DNA of 59,470 nt. Source: Haplomitrium mnioides (taxonomy: Eukaryota; Marchantiophyta; Haplomitriopsida; Calobryales). The notes below the pieces were generated by a model. It was not told the origin of the DNA. It did not search any database and saw only the letters and a program-made list of their open reading frames with translations. Made by a program: the position numbers and the translations under genes. This document shows positions 45,477 through 57,001 of this stretch, in pieces. The stretch lies in contig JBNGIS010008315.1 of assembly GCA_049999725.1 (NCBI GenBank), forward strand, positions 58,877 through 118,346, written 5' to 3'. How positions within the stretch are numbered: position 1 is the first letter of the stretch; each line of letters starts with the position of its first letter.

Positions 45477-47444
45477 TTTTAGAATACAGAAAGAGTTTTG
45501 AGGGTTGGAAGATAAATGATAGATTTATCAAAATACAAAAAAACCAAAATGTTAAACTCTTTGCAACTCTGGAAACAACAAATAAAGCAGGTTTGTATAA
45601 CAAAAATTATATGTGAAGTATAATCCCTGTTTTTCTTGTTGCGTGCAAGGAGTTGATTGTTTGATCTTGCAGTAAATAGGTAGGAATATCAACAACATGC
45701 CTCCTTTGTATCTTCATAATATTCCAGATGTTGATATAGTCTCAGTTTCCACATACAGTCTGCAGATGTTGATATAATATCCTTGAATGTGCAAACTGAT
45801 CCTATGAGTTCTTGAATCACTTCTGGAAAGTAGATATTGTGTAGAAATTCTAAATATATTGTCTGAGAATACATTGTACTGATGAGGTAATAATGTGGAC
45901 TAGTTGTGGCCAAGAGGCCTTATCAAAATCTCAATAGATCATTGAGACAACTCGTTAGTTTCCTCTTACATGTATAATAGTAATTGATACTTTGTAGAAA
46001 TTAAACTCTGAAGTATAGGTGTAGCAGTAGCTAATCTTTTTACACTTATAGAGTTAGTTGTGCTTACAATTCAGTTGTAAGTTCAGAGTTAATTGAAAAT
46101 GTATTTGTATCACATACTGTTAGATTTTCTAATATGCAGTTTTAGTCAAAATGAAAAACAGAGTATGGTTGTCTGAGAATGTGAAAATTGAGTGATCACA
46201 TATGAAACTATGTCCAAATGTGACTCCAATAGGTAGGACAAGGTAGGAAATATGTTGTGGAGATACGTCAATTGCCAATTTGATCAAACCAAGTGTTTTG
46301 GCTGTTGGATTGTTGGAATGAACACAACTAGATTGACTCATAAAGTAGACACACTTCAAAGTTGATGTGTATCTGGATGTCTCTCCAATAGTCTTACACC
46401 AATGAATGAATACTGATCAGTTTCTATTGTAGGTAAATAGAAACTCATTTCATAATAGTGTTTTTATGAAGAGTAATGTACAAAAGTTAGAAACTGTAGC
46501 ACTCAGTTAATTTTGATTTCTTAACCATTTGCAGCAAAATCTGTCTTGAAAGAATCCCCAGGAGCAAGCGATCAAACCTGTGTCTTCAGATTTTGAAATG
46601 ATTCCATAAGATGAACAAACCCATCGATTGAAGAATCGTTGTTCTCGCACTAAAGAGAAATTAGGTTCGGTTCTCAAAATAAGTTTGAGAGCAATATGGT
46701 GCTTCGAGAAAAACTTAGTGCTCATTCGGCAATGATCGTGTAGCTTTAGCTAACTTAATAGGTTCGGGGTTGAATCCCGAGCTTCGGAAATGAGGTCTGG
46801 TTACTAAGCCAACAGTCATCTCACCAAGGACGTTCACTTAATCCTATAAGTGATCTCTCAAAAACTCGTTGATATATATAACTCGCGCACACAATGCAAC
46901 CTTCAATAATGGTTACCTCACTCCATGTATCTAGGAGTGGGGTTCAACCTCTCGTAGAATAGATTGGTGACACGTGGTGCTTAGAGATAGGTCGAACCAG
47001 TAACAAGGGCAGCTTCCCCTCCGAGCTACAATAGTTTTATATAAATTTCTTTTCTTTTCTTTTTGCAAATTACCAAAAATAGTGATTTAGCACCTTTTCA
47101 GCACTGGAAGTTCCTCTTCTTTCGAGCTTTCAAGAAACACCGAAGTAGCAGTTTTGAACTTTTAATATTTTATGATTTTTACTGAAACGTTGATATGTCT
47201 TAGTTTCGTCGTTGAGTTTTCCTTCTATCTTTTGAACTTTCGACATTCACTCGGAATCCATTTCGAACTTTCAATAAAATAGTTATATGAAGAAAATTTA
47301 AGATTTGAATATGTTAAAGTATAGAGGGAAGAAAATTGGTATTTCTAGATAGATTTGTGAAAGAAAAATCTATGTGTAGCTCATGGAAAGAAGGTGATTT
47401 CAAAACAAAATAAAATTTATTGAGCTACTCTCATGTTGATAACG
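45477..47444 (-). other. copia-3 leader
   Basis: The antisense leader resembles copia-1: AGCTCGGAGGGGAAGC and CACGTGTCACCAATCTA correspond to 7469-7535, and GAAAGTTCGAAA-type motifs occur near 47140-47275. CAACACGTTATCAACATG at the LTR junction is the primer-like site. Short frames here are not supported as genes. Confidence 0.75.
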
Positions 47445-47852
47445 TGTTGAATGTTAGGCCCATTTGCTCATGCAACTCAAATGAAAGAATGTGTAAACAT
47501 AAGATCTACAAGCATATGCAATGAATCGTCAAGCTCTTCCTCTCCTTCTCGTCTCTCTCCTCAATGTCTCAATCTCATAATCATAATAATCATATAATGT
47601 ACAAATGTAATAGGTGATTAAAGGTAATGTGCTAATCATGTAGGATTAGCACTAACCTTAATCCTAATCATATAGTCGAGTCATAGGTTAAGGACTAATA
47701 GTAGATTAGCCTAATCATCTTACTAAATGTATTATCATAAAGAGATTATTGTGAGTTAACCTAATCCAAGTACTAACTCTACGTCGAACCCTTGATGAGT
47801 TAGGTTAGAGTTACTTATAACTAACTAGCTATCCTAACTTGAATTCTACTCC
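47445..47852 (-). repeat. copia-3 5' LTR (outer edge approximate)
   Basis: The plus strand starts TGTTGAATGTTAGGCC. On the minus strand it shares with the copia-2 LTR the series ATGAGATTGAGA...GGAGAGGAAGAG...CATTGCAT. The outer edge near 47852 is uncertain because the partner LTR is missing. 47853-48222 and 48323-48835 hold nothing I recognise. Confidence 0.7.
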
Positions 47853-48222
47853 CTTACATTCATTGAGTGTAAAGTATACAAGGATATAATAATATGTGAG
47901 AAGGTCGTAGTATAGGAATTGTGAGTACCTAGTTTACAACAAGTTATCACTAAGCACATGGCCTTCCAGAAATTTCTATTTCACTAAATTATCAAAAGTA
48001 CAATAAAAATCCATTAATTAGCCCATTCTTTAATTTTGCATTTGAAAAAACACTACATATAAAACAACCGCTACTTTGAATCATGAACATGCTACTCAAA
48101 ACATGAACCTTTTTTTTTTGGAAAAACTGTAGTTTTTAAGCTCAAAAACATTAAAAAAAAGTTATTTTTGAAAAACAAAAAGTACACGCATTTCTAAGGT
48201 TTACTTTTGGCCGTTTCAATAA

Positions 48223-48322
48223 NNNNNNNNNNNNNNNNNNNNNNNNNNNNNNNNNNNNNNNNNNNNNNNNNNNNNNNNNNNNNNNNNNNNNNNNNNNNNN
48301 NNNNNNNNNNNNNNNNNNNNNN
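48223..48322. other. Assembly gap (100 N)
   Basis: Run of N, a standard-size scaffold gap. Confidence 1.
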
Positions 48323-48839
48323 GCACAAACTCTAGGCACGTATAAACATGGTGCTCTTTGAAATGTTGTTTTTTGGAAAAAAATTACAAAACATAAAAAA
48401 AAACCCAAATGGACTAGAAGTCAAGGGAATGAGTTTGCAATCGTAGATACAGAAACGAAGAAAACGAAACATTGCATGGATTTAAGAGCTCTATTTTAAA
48501 AATCAAGCAAGAAAGAAGCTTTCATTTGTAGTTGAAAATCCATGCACGCAAAAGTTAAAGTAGGCTTTAGAAAAAGGTTTCAGCATTTTAAAAAATTTCA
48601 TAATTCAACGAAGCACATACACAAACGAATCATAGTTCAGAATAAAAAAGGTAGTAATTAATGAGATTGAATTAAGAGTGTAAAAAAGAAACATCTCCAA
48701 GTTTTAGACTTGATTCAACCAAACAAAGGTCTCAAGATCTACAAAAGAGTCTATGACTTGTGTACAAACTAAGTTGTAGCCGGTTTTCTTTTATGTAGAA
48801 GCTTGAGGGTTGTATATGAGAAGTAGAACTTGTTGAAGG

Positions 48840-49240
48840 CTTGGACTTCCACCTCAAAGTTTATGCGCGGATAGTAATCCAAGCTCAACATTTGAACACT
48901 CCATCCCAAAGTCTATGGGTGCATAGGAATCCAAACTCACCATCTGAACACTCCACAACAAACACTCACAAGAACCTAGGTTTTAGGTTCTGCATAGGAG
49001 CTTTTGTACGCATAAAATTTTGACTTGCAAATCAAAGTCTTTGTGCGCATAAGGTTCACACTTCTACAACTAAAGATACAGACGATAAACGCTCTATTTT
49101 TTTGCAACAAACTCTGTGCATGCAAAAGATTTCAATTTCTAATTTGGAATCTAAAAGTAAAATGGGTGCAAAGCTTTATATCTGAGTCAAAGCGCGCCAA
49201 AGGTTTTAAGTTATACATCAAATTCCTTACAAGCAAAAAA
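48840..49240. repeat. Diverged palindromic array downstream of DUF7869-like copy B
   Basis: Units such as GTTTATGCGCGGATAG, GTCTATGGGTGCATAGGA, CTTTGTACGCATAAAA and CTTTGTGCGCATAAGG, separated by TCCAAACTC/AACACTCC-type spacers. More decayed than the intronic arrays. Confidence 0.7.
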
Positions 49241-51479
49241 GAGTAGTCAATTTAGGCAGATGCTTTAGTGATATAATAACCTTCAACTCTTCTAGAAAGC
49301 ACTAAATTTGGAAACAACATACTTACATTTTGGAGAAAAAAATTTGTACAAAGCAAATGAAATATTAACTAAAGATTTAAGTTTCATTTACAGAGAATAA
49401 CATTCAACTTGGAATGATTTACAATAAAAAGTTCAAGGTAGCAGAAATATTCAACAAGTTCCTTCACGAGATTCTCACGTACTTTTAAAAATAATAATCT
49501 TAAATTACAATATACTTGAAAATACACAATATATAATAAAATTCTTAAATTACTTTAGTCACTCATTTTGACTTCTTTGGATTTAGCTTCAAAAGATTCA
49601 TCAAGATTTACTTGATCTATCTCAATGTTAATGACAATGATTGAATCTCTTTGAAACATTTCATGATTGAGGGCTTTTTATCTTTCGTACTCAAATAGAT
49701 TTGCTTTAATAGTAGCTAGAGTGGTCTTTCTCAATTGGTTTTTCTTGGTGAGAAGAAAATCAAAAGACAGAATCATGATTTGTGTTACATCAAGTACATC
49801 AATATGTAACTTGGATTCTCATTTCCCTTTTGTTGTTGCTATTTTTCTATGACGTATTTTCTATAAAATGCATCCTCAGCTTGAAAAGAAAACCATTGAA
49901 CACGTACTCGTTTCGGTTTTGGGGGATCTTCCTCATCAAATGACAAAACTTTGAGAACTTTGGCAACCCAAAGCAGCCTACCATTTGGATCCAGAGATGC
50001 AACAACACAAATAAACATTCTAGCTTTCATCTTATGTAGATTTCCAAATTTATACCCGTATCAAGTGTTGTGCAAAAGAGTCCCTTCTTGCGGCCTAGGT
50101 GCTCTATCATAGATTGCTCAATGTGTAGAAAGTATTTGCTATACTCGAGTATCTTCTTTTGTCTATTGAGCATCAAGATGAGAACATAGACAAACATTTT
50201 GAGAATCATTACAAGTGTTTGACGGTTGTGAAGGTAGAAAGGTAAATTCTGCTTTGAGTTCTCGTTTTTTTTTCAAGGATGTAGGCCGCAATCTCTTGTT
50301 GGGAAAGAAAAAAGTCATTCCACCATTGAATATCAGAATCTATAAAGAACTTATAGCACTTCTCACTTATGTTGTTCTTTATTCCAAAGACCACTTTCTT
50401 GGCATCAACTTCTCTTTCTTCCTTTTGAGATCTTTTGATTTCATAATATGCCTTGAGAGAAATTAACATTGAACTCAAAATTTCTATGTCCACTTTAGGT
50501 AGGCACTTGAGTTGACAAATACCATCCAAAGGTAACCAAAATTCATCTGTTGAAAACTATTTTCTCCAAAGCTTTGCATTGGATTCATTCAACTGGAACT
50601 TGAATTGTTGATTAAAGGTAATATCATGTATCCTTTGAACCAAAGGGGGACCTTGTTGTAGAAACATTTTGAAATCCCATATCTCTAACAAAAGAGTTAC
50701 TTGAAGTGTAGGATTATAGAATAATTGAAGCGTCTCGCTTAAACTTGTAATTGTGAAAGCCTTGACACGTTTCAAATGTTTCAAGAATCGGTTGAACATC
50801 TGATCAATTTGATTGTGAGTATGGCCAACCACAAGAAATCCCACCTTGATTATTCAAGAAACATTCTTGGCAATAAGGGGACTAAGATATCTAAACAAGA
50901 TAGAATTCTTATTCTCTCGTGTCGTGTTGTCCAGCTAAATATACAAAGTTGGAGGCAACGATCTTTCAAAGTCACATAATATTTTGTTGAGCACAGCAAC
51001 TGTCAAATTAGAATTGCTTCTCAAGTTTGTGTAGGTTAAAAAGACCCTTGAAGAAAGAGCATGATTGAATGTTAAGGCACCAACAATATGCAAACCTACC
51101 AAACAATCTTTATCAATGTTTTTTAGTGGCAAAGGCCAATGTGGAATAACAGTTTTCTTTTGATCCATTCCATCAATGACAATTCCCAAGTACTTTTTGA
51201 CCGTCAGCGTAACATTTTCTTTGATGGTTTGCAAGCTTTGTTCTTTCTTTAATTTGTTAGTTACGACGAAGAAACAATTGGCGATTATATTTGACTGCAT
51301 CATTGTAAAGCATGAAAGACATAAAAATGGTTCAGTACAATATATGGAGATGTTTGGAATTCCAAAAAGCCACCTAAGGTTCTAAAAATATTCAAATAAT
51401 CTTAAACAAATGTTTGGATTAGTAGAAGTGAACCTTTTTTAGGAGATTAAAAATAAACTTTAGGATGAGTGGAGACAAC

Positions 51480-51800
51480 AACTGATCATTTGCGCGCATA
51501 AGACCAAAGCAACAACACCAATACCATGACTTGCTTTGATTGTTGTCATGTCTAGTTTTAAGAGAAACAAGAACAAATCCTATGTGCGCATAGGATCTGA
51601 AAAAAAAAAAAAAACAGTTCTTGTTATTATTTTTCTTGCAAAAGGCTCTTGATTCAAAGTAATAAAAGCAAAACTTGTTGCAAGGCTAAGGTTACCACCA
51701 AGAATCACATTCATTTCCTCACTTTATTTGACCGTAGACAAGGTTGGATTCAAACTTAAAACAATAGAACCTATGCGAGCATATACTCTCTTCTCATAAC
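51480..51800. repeat. Palindromic units in an intron of DUF7869-like copy B
   Basis: TTTGCGCGCATAAGACC (near 51488), TCCTATGTGCGCATAGGATC (near 51577, close to a perfect palindrome) and CCTATGCGAGCATATAC (near 51769), between the Cys-pair exon and the GMDQ exon. Confidence 0.7.
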
Positions 51801-53384
51801 TCAAGTTGCTAAGAATCATTTGACTCAAATCTTCTTTGTTGAAGAACTTAACAAAACAAATATCTTGTAGCACTAAGTTGAGATAACATAGCATCTCTAG
51901 AACTAAGTTTTCAGTCTAGAAAAAAGAGCATGGATTAACCAAAGGTTTCAAAAGAGAAGAAATTTGTTACCTTTGTGAGACTCCAAGACGGATTTTTCTC
52001 ACAATGATTTTATTTCTTTGCATGTTTCACAAACATAAAACCTATTGCGTTATGGAGTTTTTACATTTGGGAAATGAGTTCTCCAATGTTTTGTGAAACT
52101 CGAGAAATTAAGAATACAATGAGGATCTTTCTCTTTCCAATAAGTTGTGTAGTAGTCATAAACTTCCCATTTTGCAAAATTATTGGGCAAGTTATAAACT
52201 TCGTGAGTGGGCATTCTCTTGCAGTGTCTCTAGAAAAAACCATCCATCCACTCACGCACAAATACTCCTTTAGTAGATAATTTTCTTTTTCCAAAAATGT
52301 CTCTAGGATCTGCATTTTTGAGATTTTGAATCCTTTGGATTTTATCATTTCCTATTAATAATGTTAATTTGAAGGCTCTTCTACATACAACAGTACCACC
52401 AAGCAAAGTAAAGCGATTGTCAACATCAAAGTCTTTTCTTGGTTTTCCCTATTGCAGTGTGATATCTCGATTCTTCATGCTTTGTCGAAAATACATTTCT
52501 CTCACAATTTTCAAAAAAATTGCCTTGCACAATGACAAGCAATTATTTCGACAACATAATTCTCTTCAATTTAGAAATTGACATTAGATCGAGCTTTTCT
52601 TCCAAAGTTCTCGTCAAGATGGACTTTCCGCAAAGAATTTTCACGTATGGTGTTTACTCGTTTGGGTTTTTGCTCAGACAAAAAGAACTTAAGTTGTGAT
52701 GGTCAATTTGGTCTACAGGCAAATCTAGCAATCGAAGACAATTCATTGTCTTGAAGATCTTGATCATCTTCGGAAACATTGTTTGTTTCTTCGCAAAACA
52801 TTTTTGAATGATGAGGTACTTCTTGAGGATTGGGAGAACTGCATCATCTTGAAACTGAATCTTGTTCGATATCTCAATTATTGGGAAATGATTTTTGTAA
52901 CATGATTGGTGCCCTTGGCGATAACTCCAACGAAATATTGATTGGTTGAGACTATTTGCTAAAATCATTTCCCAAACTCTCGTCTGAAGACTCCTCCAAA
53001 AAAAATTGGTTTGTTTGAGATTTCCCAATCTCATTGCGAGATCCTACTTGAATTGAAATCACTCCTTGTTTGAGTGGTGCTATCGAAGACATCGATTCAT
53101 CTCCGAAATTGAAACCATCCACACATTGTATGCTTGTTGTATTTTTAACAAACATACTTTGATCATAAATATCAAGGTGTCCATCAGATAAAGACAAAGA
53201 GAGGCCCAAAATTGTCTGGAAATTTTGAGTTGAACACCTTTTTGTTGATTTATTAGAGTAGCGAAAAGAAAGATTCAACTTTGACTGCTTGATCAACAAC
53301 AAAGATCTTGTGCTTGCAGAAGTTTGTTTCTTGAATTCTCTACGAGCACTAGGTTCCCTCTTTGATCGTTTGTGCACAAGTTGT

Positions 53385-53485
53385 TCACTCCTTAATCCTT
53401 TGCGTGTATTAGGTTCACTCCTTGACCTTATGCGCACATAAGGTTCAATCCCTAATCCTATGCGCCTATAAGGTTCACCTTCTCG
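53385..53485. repeat. Short palindrome-related array in the 5' part of DUF7869-like copy B
   Basis: Four units of about 27 bp: (C)CTTTGCGTGTATTAGGTTCAC, CCTTATGCGCACATAAGGTTCA, CCTATGCGCCTATAAGGTTCA. The core is again ATGCGC with complementary arms (CCTTATGCGCACATAAGG). Confidence 0.75.
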
Positions 53486-53695
53486 ATCTTCTCAAGTGGA
53501 GTTATCTAATTCAACAGAAGCCATCGTTTTTCCCAATGTACTCGTCATCACACTTGATGCTTTTGGTAGTCCATCGCTTACCTCCAAAGAATTGCGATTT
53601 GAACAAATCTCAACCTGCCTCTTAAAAGCAACACTTTTAAGTGAAGATGAGTCTTGGAATTCCAACATTTTCTTGCCTTTAAAAACTCCAGCCAT

Positions 53696-54156
53696 TGATA
53701 AAGCTCACTAAAAATGAATTATTTGAATAAACAATTTTAACAAATATTGTCAACCTCTAACGACCTACCTAAAATATGTGTTTTTAAAAAAAATTCTACA
53801 AAACGACAAAATTGGGAACTTTTGGTGAAGAAAATAAAAATAAAAAACATTGAAAAGATGAAAACAAACGATGCTTTATATACTAACTTTTCTCTTACCA
53901 CGCAAGCCTATATATCAAAAGCTTTGCGAATCATTTTTTTGGCGAGCAAAGGCATTTTTTGAAATCCATGTATAAAAGAAGCCTTAGTGGAAAGTTTCTT
54001 TCCATTGTCGCGAGTTCACTTTCCAACCTTTTTTTTTTCTTGTCATCTTGTTTTTGCATTCCTTGTTATTTTGCCTATTTCAGCCTTCCAACTTTTTTGA
54101 ACTTTTGTTCCTAAGATTTTTGACCTCAAATTCTACCGCTAGTCAATTTATGAAAA
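53696..54156. promoter_or_regulatory. Bidirectional promoter between the DUF7869-like and ParB/MTase genes
   Basis: A 461-bp interval between divergent ATGs. Minus-strand TATATAAAG (plus-strand CTTTATATA, 53874-53882) lies about 180 bp before the ATG at 53695. Plus-strand TATAAAA (53971-53977) lies about 180 bp before the ATG at 54157. The two boxes are about 90 bp apart and point outward. Confidence 0.6.
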
Positions 54157-54544
54157 ATGGCATCACAAGTCAATGTTTCCATACCTTCTCAACCAAAGCC
54201 TTACAAGTATTCTAATGTTATCAAGGCTGTCGAGCCCAAAAAATTAGATTGGGATTGGCTTGCAAAATGTAGATCTATGAAAGATCTTGATCCACACCTT
54301 TAGTTTTTTGTTGGTGAAGGTGAGAAATTCAACCTTGGCCTTGTTGTCCAAATCACCATGATAAGAGAGGGCCATTGAGCCTACATCGGCCAAGATGTCA
54401 TTACCCTGTACAAAGCATCCCGCAAACGATTTGGTTTTTCCAAGATAAAGAAGAGGGGTATTTTTGCCAAGCATCTTCAGACGACAAAGGAAGACGGTAA
54501 GGTAAGATTTGAAAACCATTTCTCTTTGGTTTTTTTTCTTGACT

Positions 54545-54795
54545 TGCTTGGAACCCTTTGCACACATGGACCTAGGAGTCCATGTGCGCTTGGACTTGGG
54601 AGTTTCTGTGCGTCCTGACTTGGGAGTCTATGAGCACCCTGACCTAGGAGTCCATGCGGGCCGAGACCTTGGAGTCCATGCGCGCATGGACCTTATGAGT
54701 CCCTACGCACCAGGAATCCTAAGTCTATGCACGTCTGAACTCCCAAGTTCATGTATATCTAAACTCCCAAGTCCATGCGCACATAAAATTCCAAT
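54545..54795. repeat. Palindromic array in intron 1 of ParB/MTase copy B
   Basis: Units CACATGGACCTAGGAGTCCATGTGCGCTTGGAC and relatives. The best is AGTCCATGCGCGCATGGACC (about 54673-54692). Same intron as the array at 230-625. Confidence 0.9.
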
Positions 54796-56459
54796 TAAGT
54801 TTTCTTAGACTGAAAGTAAAATACAATTGCACTCTTTGTAAACATCTAGAGACTTTTTATTTAACATGTTTGATGATTTTTTTTGTTTTGTTTTCCATTT
54901 CACACAATTCTTGACGGACTTTGTGGATGGCTATAATGGTGCAAAACGCATTGAGCAAGGTTTTATTAAGATGGTCATCAATATCAAACTATTGAAGCCC
55001 AAGCAGGGCGTCTACATTTAGTATCTTGTGTAGCATCCTAGCGCGGCAACCATGTTAACTACAGCAATGCCAAGAACATGTGCTGTAAAAAAAAGAGAAA
55101 AGCAGTGGAGCTAGTGGAGGCTCTGAAAATGAAGAAGCAGGCTGTGACAAAGAAAGAGCATGTGCTAGCTCCAATTATTGAGGAGGAGCATGCCCCCTCC
55201 CAGTCTCCAACAAAGTCTTCTTTTGTTACCTCCTTGTCTTCAACATTGAGTACCTCAAGGGACGAAGCCGAGTTAGAGCCATTTTGAGCTCCAACATCAA
55301 GAGCAAAAATGCAGTTGCACAAAGGGCTACGAACATTCCAAGAGCATGAGAAGGTGGATCCCACTATCTGAGGAAGATAAAATAAAATCAAAGAGTCTGC
55401 AATCCAGCAATGCAAAGTCCGAGAGGAAATGATTACTATTAGGCTAGAAAATTTAAATCTTCCAAAACTTAGAATAGATAATTGGGGTCTTTTCTAGATT
55501 AGGAGGTTGAATGAAGACTTCATTGAGCTTCTAGAGCAGAGAATGCTCACAAAAAAAATATGGGCAGAGTTTTTTCATTGTTGTTGTTGATCCCAAGTGC
55601 GGGCTGAAGGATAAGTCAAAGTTCGATATTAGGAACCGTGACAAGTATTGGTACGAGATTGTAGGAGGCAATCATAGTGTTGCCACAAGGTAGCTTTTGA
55701 TAGCCAAATACAAAGCAAAAAATTCTAGCACTTTTGCTTTGCAATTACTATGTTTACGTGGGCCTTACACCAACAGAGGCCCATATTTTGGCAATTGATA
55801 ACAATTATGACTAGAGATACAAACTAGACATGACCTTGATTCAAAAGGTTGAATATTGGCATTAGAGGTTTGTAGAGAGTGGGATGGTATCATCCCAAAA
55901 ATAAAAAAGGGAACTAGTGCTTGAGACCTTGGAGGTCAAGCCCAAGTTGACACTTGAGAAGATAATCACTTCTCAAGACAATTGGTTCCAGCTAGCATTC
56001 AGAAGTGGTGAGCTCTGGGATTTACAACAGAGCATTTTTTCTATGTGGGAGAAGAATATAGTGAAAGGCCCGAACCTAAAGGCCAAGGGATCACTGAGAA
56101 TGGAGGACATGAAGTGGACACCTTGGAAGTCTCTTCAAGGTCTTCCTGATGAAGTAAAAATATCATTTTTGAAACGGGTGGAAGCCAGAGAGCTTTCAAT
56201 GGATAAAATGTCTCGCAAGACAGAGAGACATAAAGTTTTAGCGGTGATGGTGAAATCATTCTGCTCCGAAGTTTATTGCAAGAATTTGGAAGAAGCGAGA
56301 GAGGAGTACCCTCTCCACACTGAGGAGTCTAAGATAGTTTTGTTTTACTCGAGTTTTGAGAAGCTTTTGGTAGGTTTGTTTTTCCATTTAACATTTATTT
56401 GACTAGAGTTGCATTGAATTTATTAAGGATTGTGTTTTGTTAAAATGAAATTCAATTAT

Positions 56460-56705
56460 AGTCAAAGTTTATGCTCTCATGAACTTTTAAGTACTTGCGC
56501 GTCTGAACTTTGAAGTCGAAGTGAATATGGACTTTGCAGTCCTTGCGCACATGGACTTCAAAGTCCATGCTTGTTTTGACTTTAAAGTTCCTCGTATGTA
56601 CTTCAAAGTCCCTTCGCGCATGGACTTCAAAGTCCCTGCGCACGTAGACTTCAAGTCCATGCGCACTTGGACTTCAATGTCCATGCTAGCATAGACTGTA
56701 AAGTC
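56460..56705. repeat. Palindromic array in intron 2 of ParB/MTase copy B
   Basis: Units such as CTTTGCAGTCCTTGCGCACATGGACTTCAAAGTCCATGC. Spacers TTCAAAG/CTTTGAAG are also inverted repeats. Same intron as the array at 2225-2705. Confidence 0.9.
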
Positions 56706-57001
56706 AATCTTAGTTTAACCACCAAGGTCTTTGCTCAAATTGTCTTCCTCTACTAAATGAAAGTGTTTTTTGTTTTCTTCTCTAATGTTTTTCTGTTTTT
56801 GCTATGTGTAGAGGGCAAAATGTTTAAATGACAGGTTGCTAAGAACTTGACAACAACCGCAAAAGGGAGAAAAAGATTGGGGGTCAAAGAAGCCTTGGAT
56901 GATCAAGACCATCTCCTTACACTTGTTTCCTACCCTCCTGCTTTTTTGCTTCATTGCCACAAAGATAGAGAGTGGAAATCAAGGCATCAAAATGATGTTG
57001 C

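Larger units (their letters stand above)
40020..47852 (-). mobile_element. copia-3: antisense Ty1/copia remnant (LTR, leader, gag) interrupted by gypsy-2
   Basis: Read on the minus strand from about 47852: one LTR (47445-47852), primer-like site, leader with GAAAGTTCGAA motifs, gag start at 45476, gypsy-2 insertion, then the rest of gag on the far side (40525 down to about 40020). Protease and pol are absent. The truncated end lies about 190 bp beyond the RDR stop codon; 39834-40019 shows nothing else. Confidence 0.85.
49555..53695 (-). pseudogene. DUF7869-like gene (DDE-transposase-like core, BAH-like tail), decayed copy B
   Basis: Read from ATG 53695 (MAGVFKGKKMLEF). Segments in order: 53437-52952 (LGLSLSLSDGHLDIYDQ); 52500-52060 (LLGGTVVCRRAFKLT, GVFVREWMDG, MPTHEVYNLP); 52060-51990 (THFPNVKTP, RFYVCETCKEI, a Cys pair); an intron with palindromes; 51303-50935 (GIVIDGMDQKK, HIVGALTFNHAL, RVFLTYTN, SNSNLTVAVLNKILCDFER); LDNTTRENKN near 50905-50935; VGFLVVGHTHNQIDQMFNRF near 50790-50844; a helical region to 50209; the BAH-like tail 50030-49839; stop TAA 49557-49555. 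The D..Q, LDN..ENKN and HTHxxID motifs are those of the widespread DUF7869 proteins, whose three acidic positions look like a DDE-type nuclease; function is not established. Several stops and shifts. Confidence 0.75.
54157..57001 (+). pseudogene. ParB-like / methyltransferase fusion gene, decayed copy B (3' end lost)
   Basis: ATG 54157 (context AAAATGG) opens MASQVNVSIPSQPKPYKYSN. Exon 1 is 54157-54501 (donor GTAAGA at 54502). Intron 1 carries palindromes. Exon 2 is about 54908-56369 (DFVDGYNGAKRIEQGFIKMV; the ParB-like segment near 55430-55680 contains NWGLF, RLNEDFIELL and YEIVGGNHS). The donor is GTAGGT at 56370. Intron 2 also has palindromes. The acceptor is GTGTAG ending 56811 and exon 3 starts at 56812 (LVSYPPAFLLHCHKDREWKS). 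It is cut at 57001 by the long-LTR element, so the methyltransferase part present in copy A (to 4001) is missing. In-frame TAGs begin at 54301. Intron positions and protein sequence match copy A throughout. Confidence 0.72.

Noticed and set aside
46760-46800. tRNA-like T-arm GGTTGAATCCC
   Set aside because: No acceptor stem, D-arm or anticodon arm fits around it, and it lies in the copia-3 leader.
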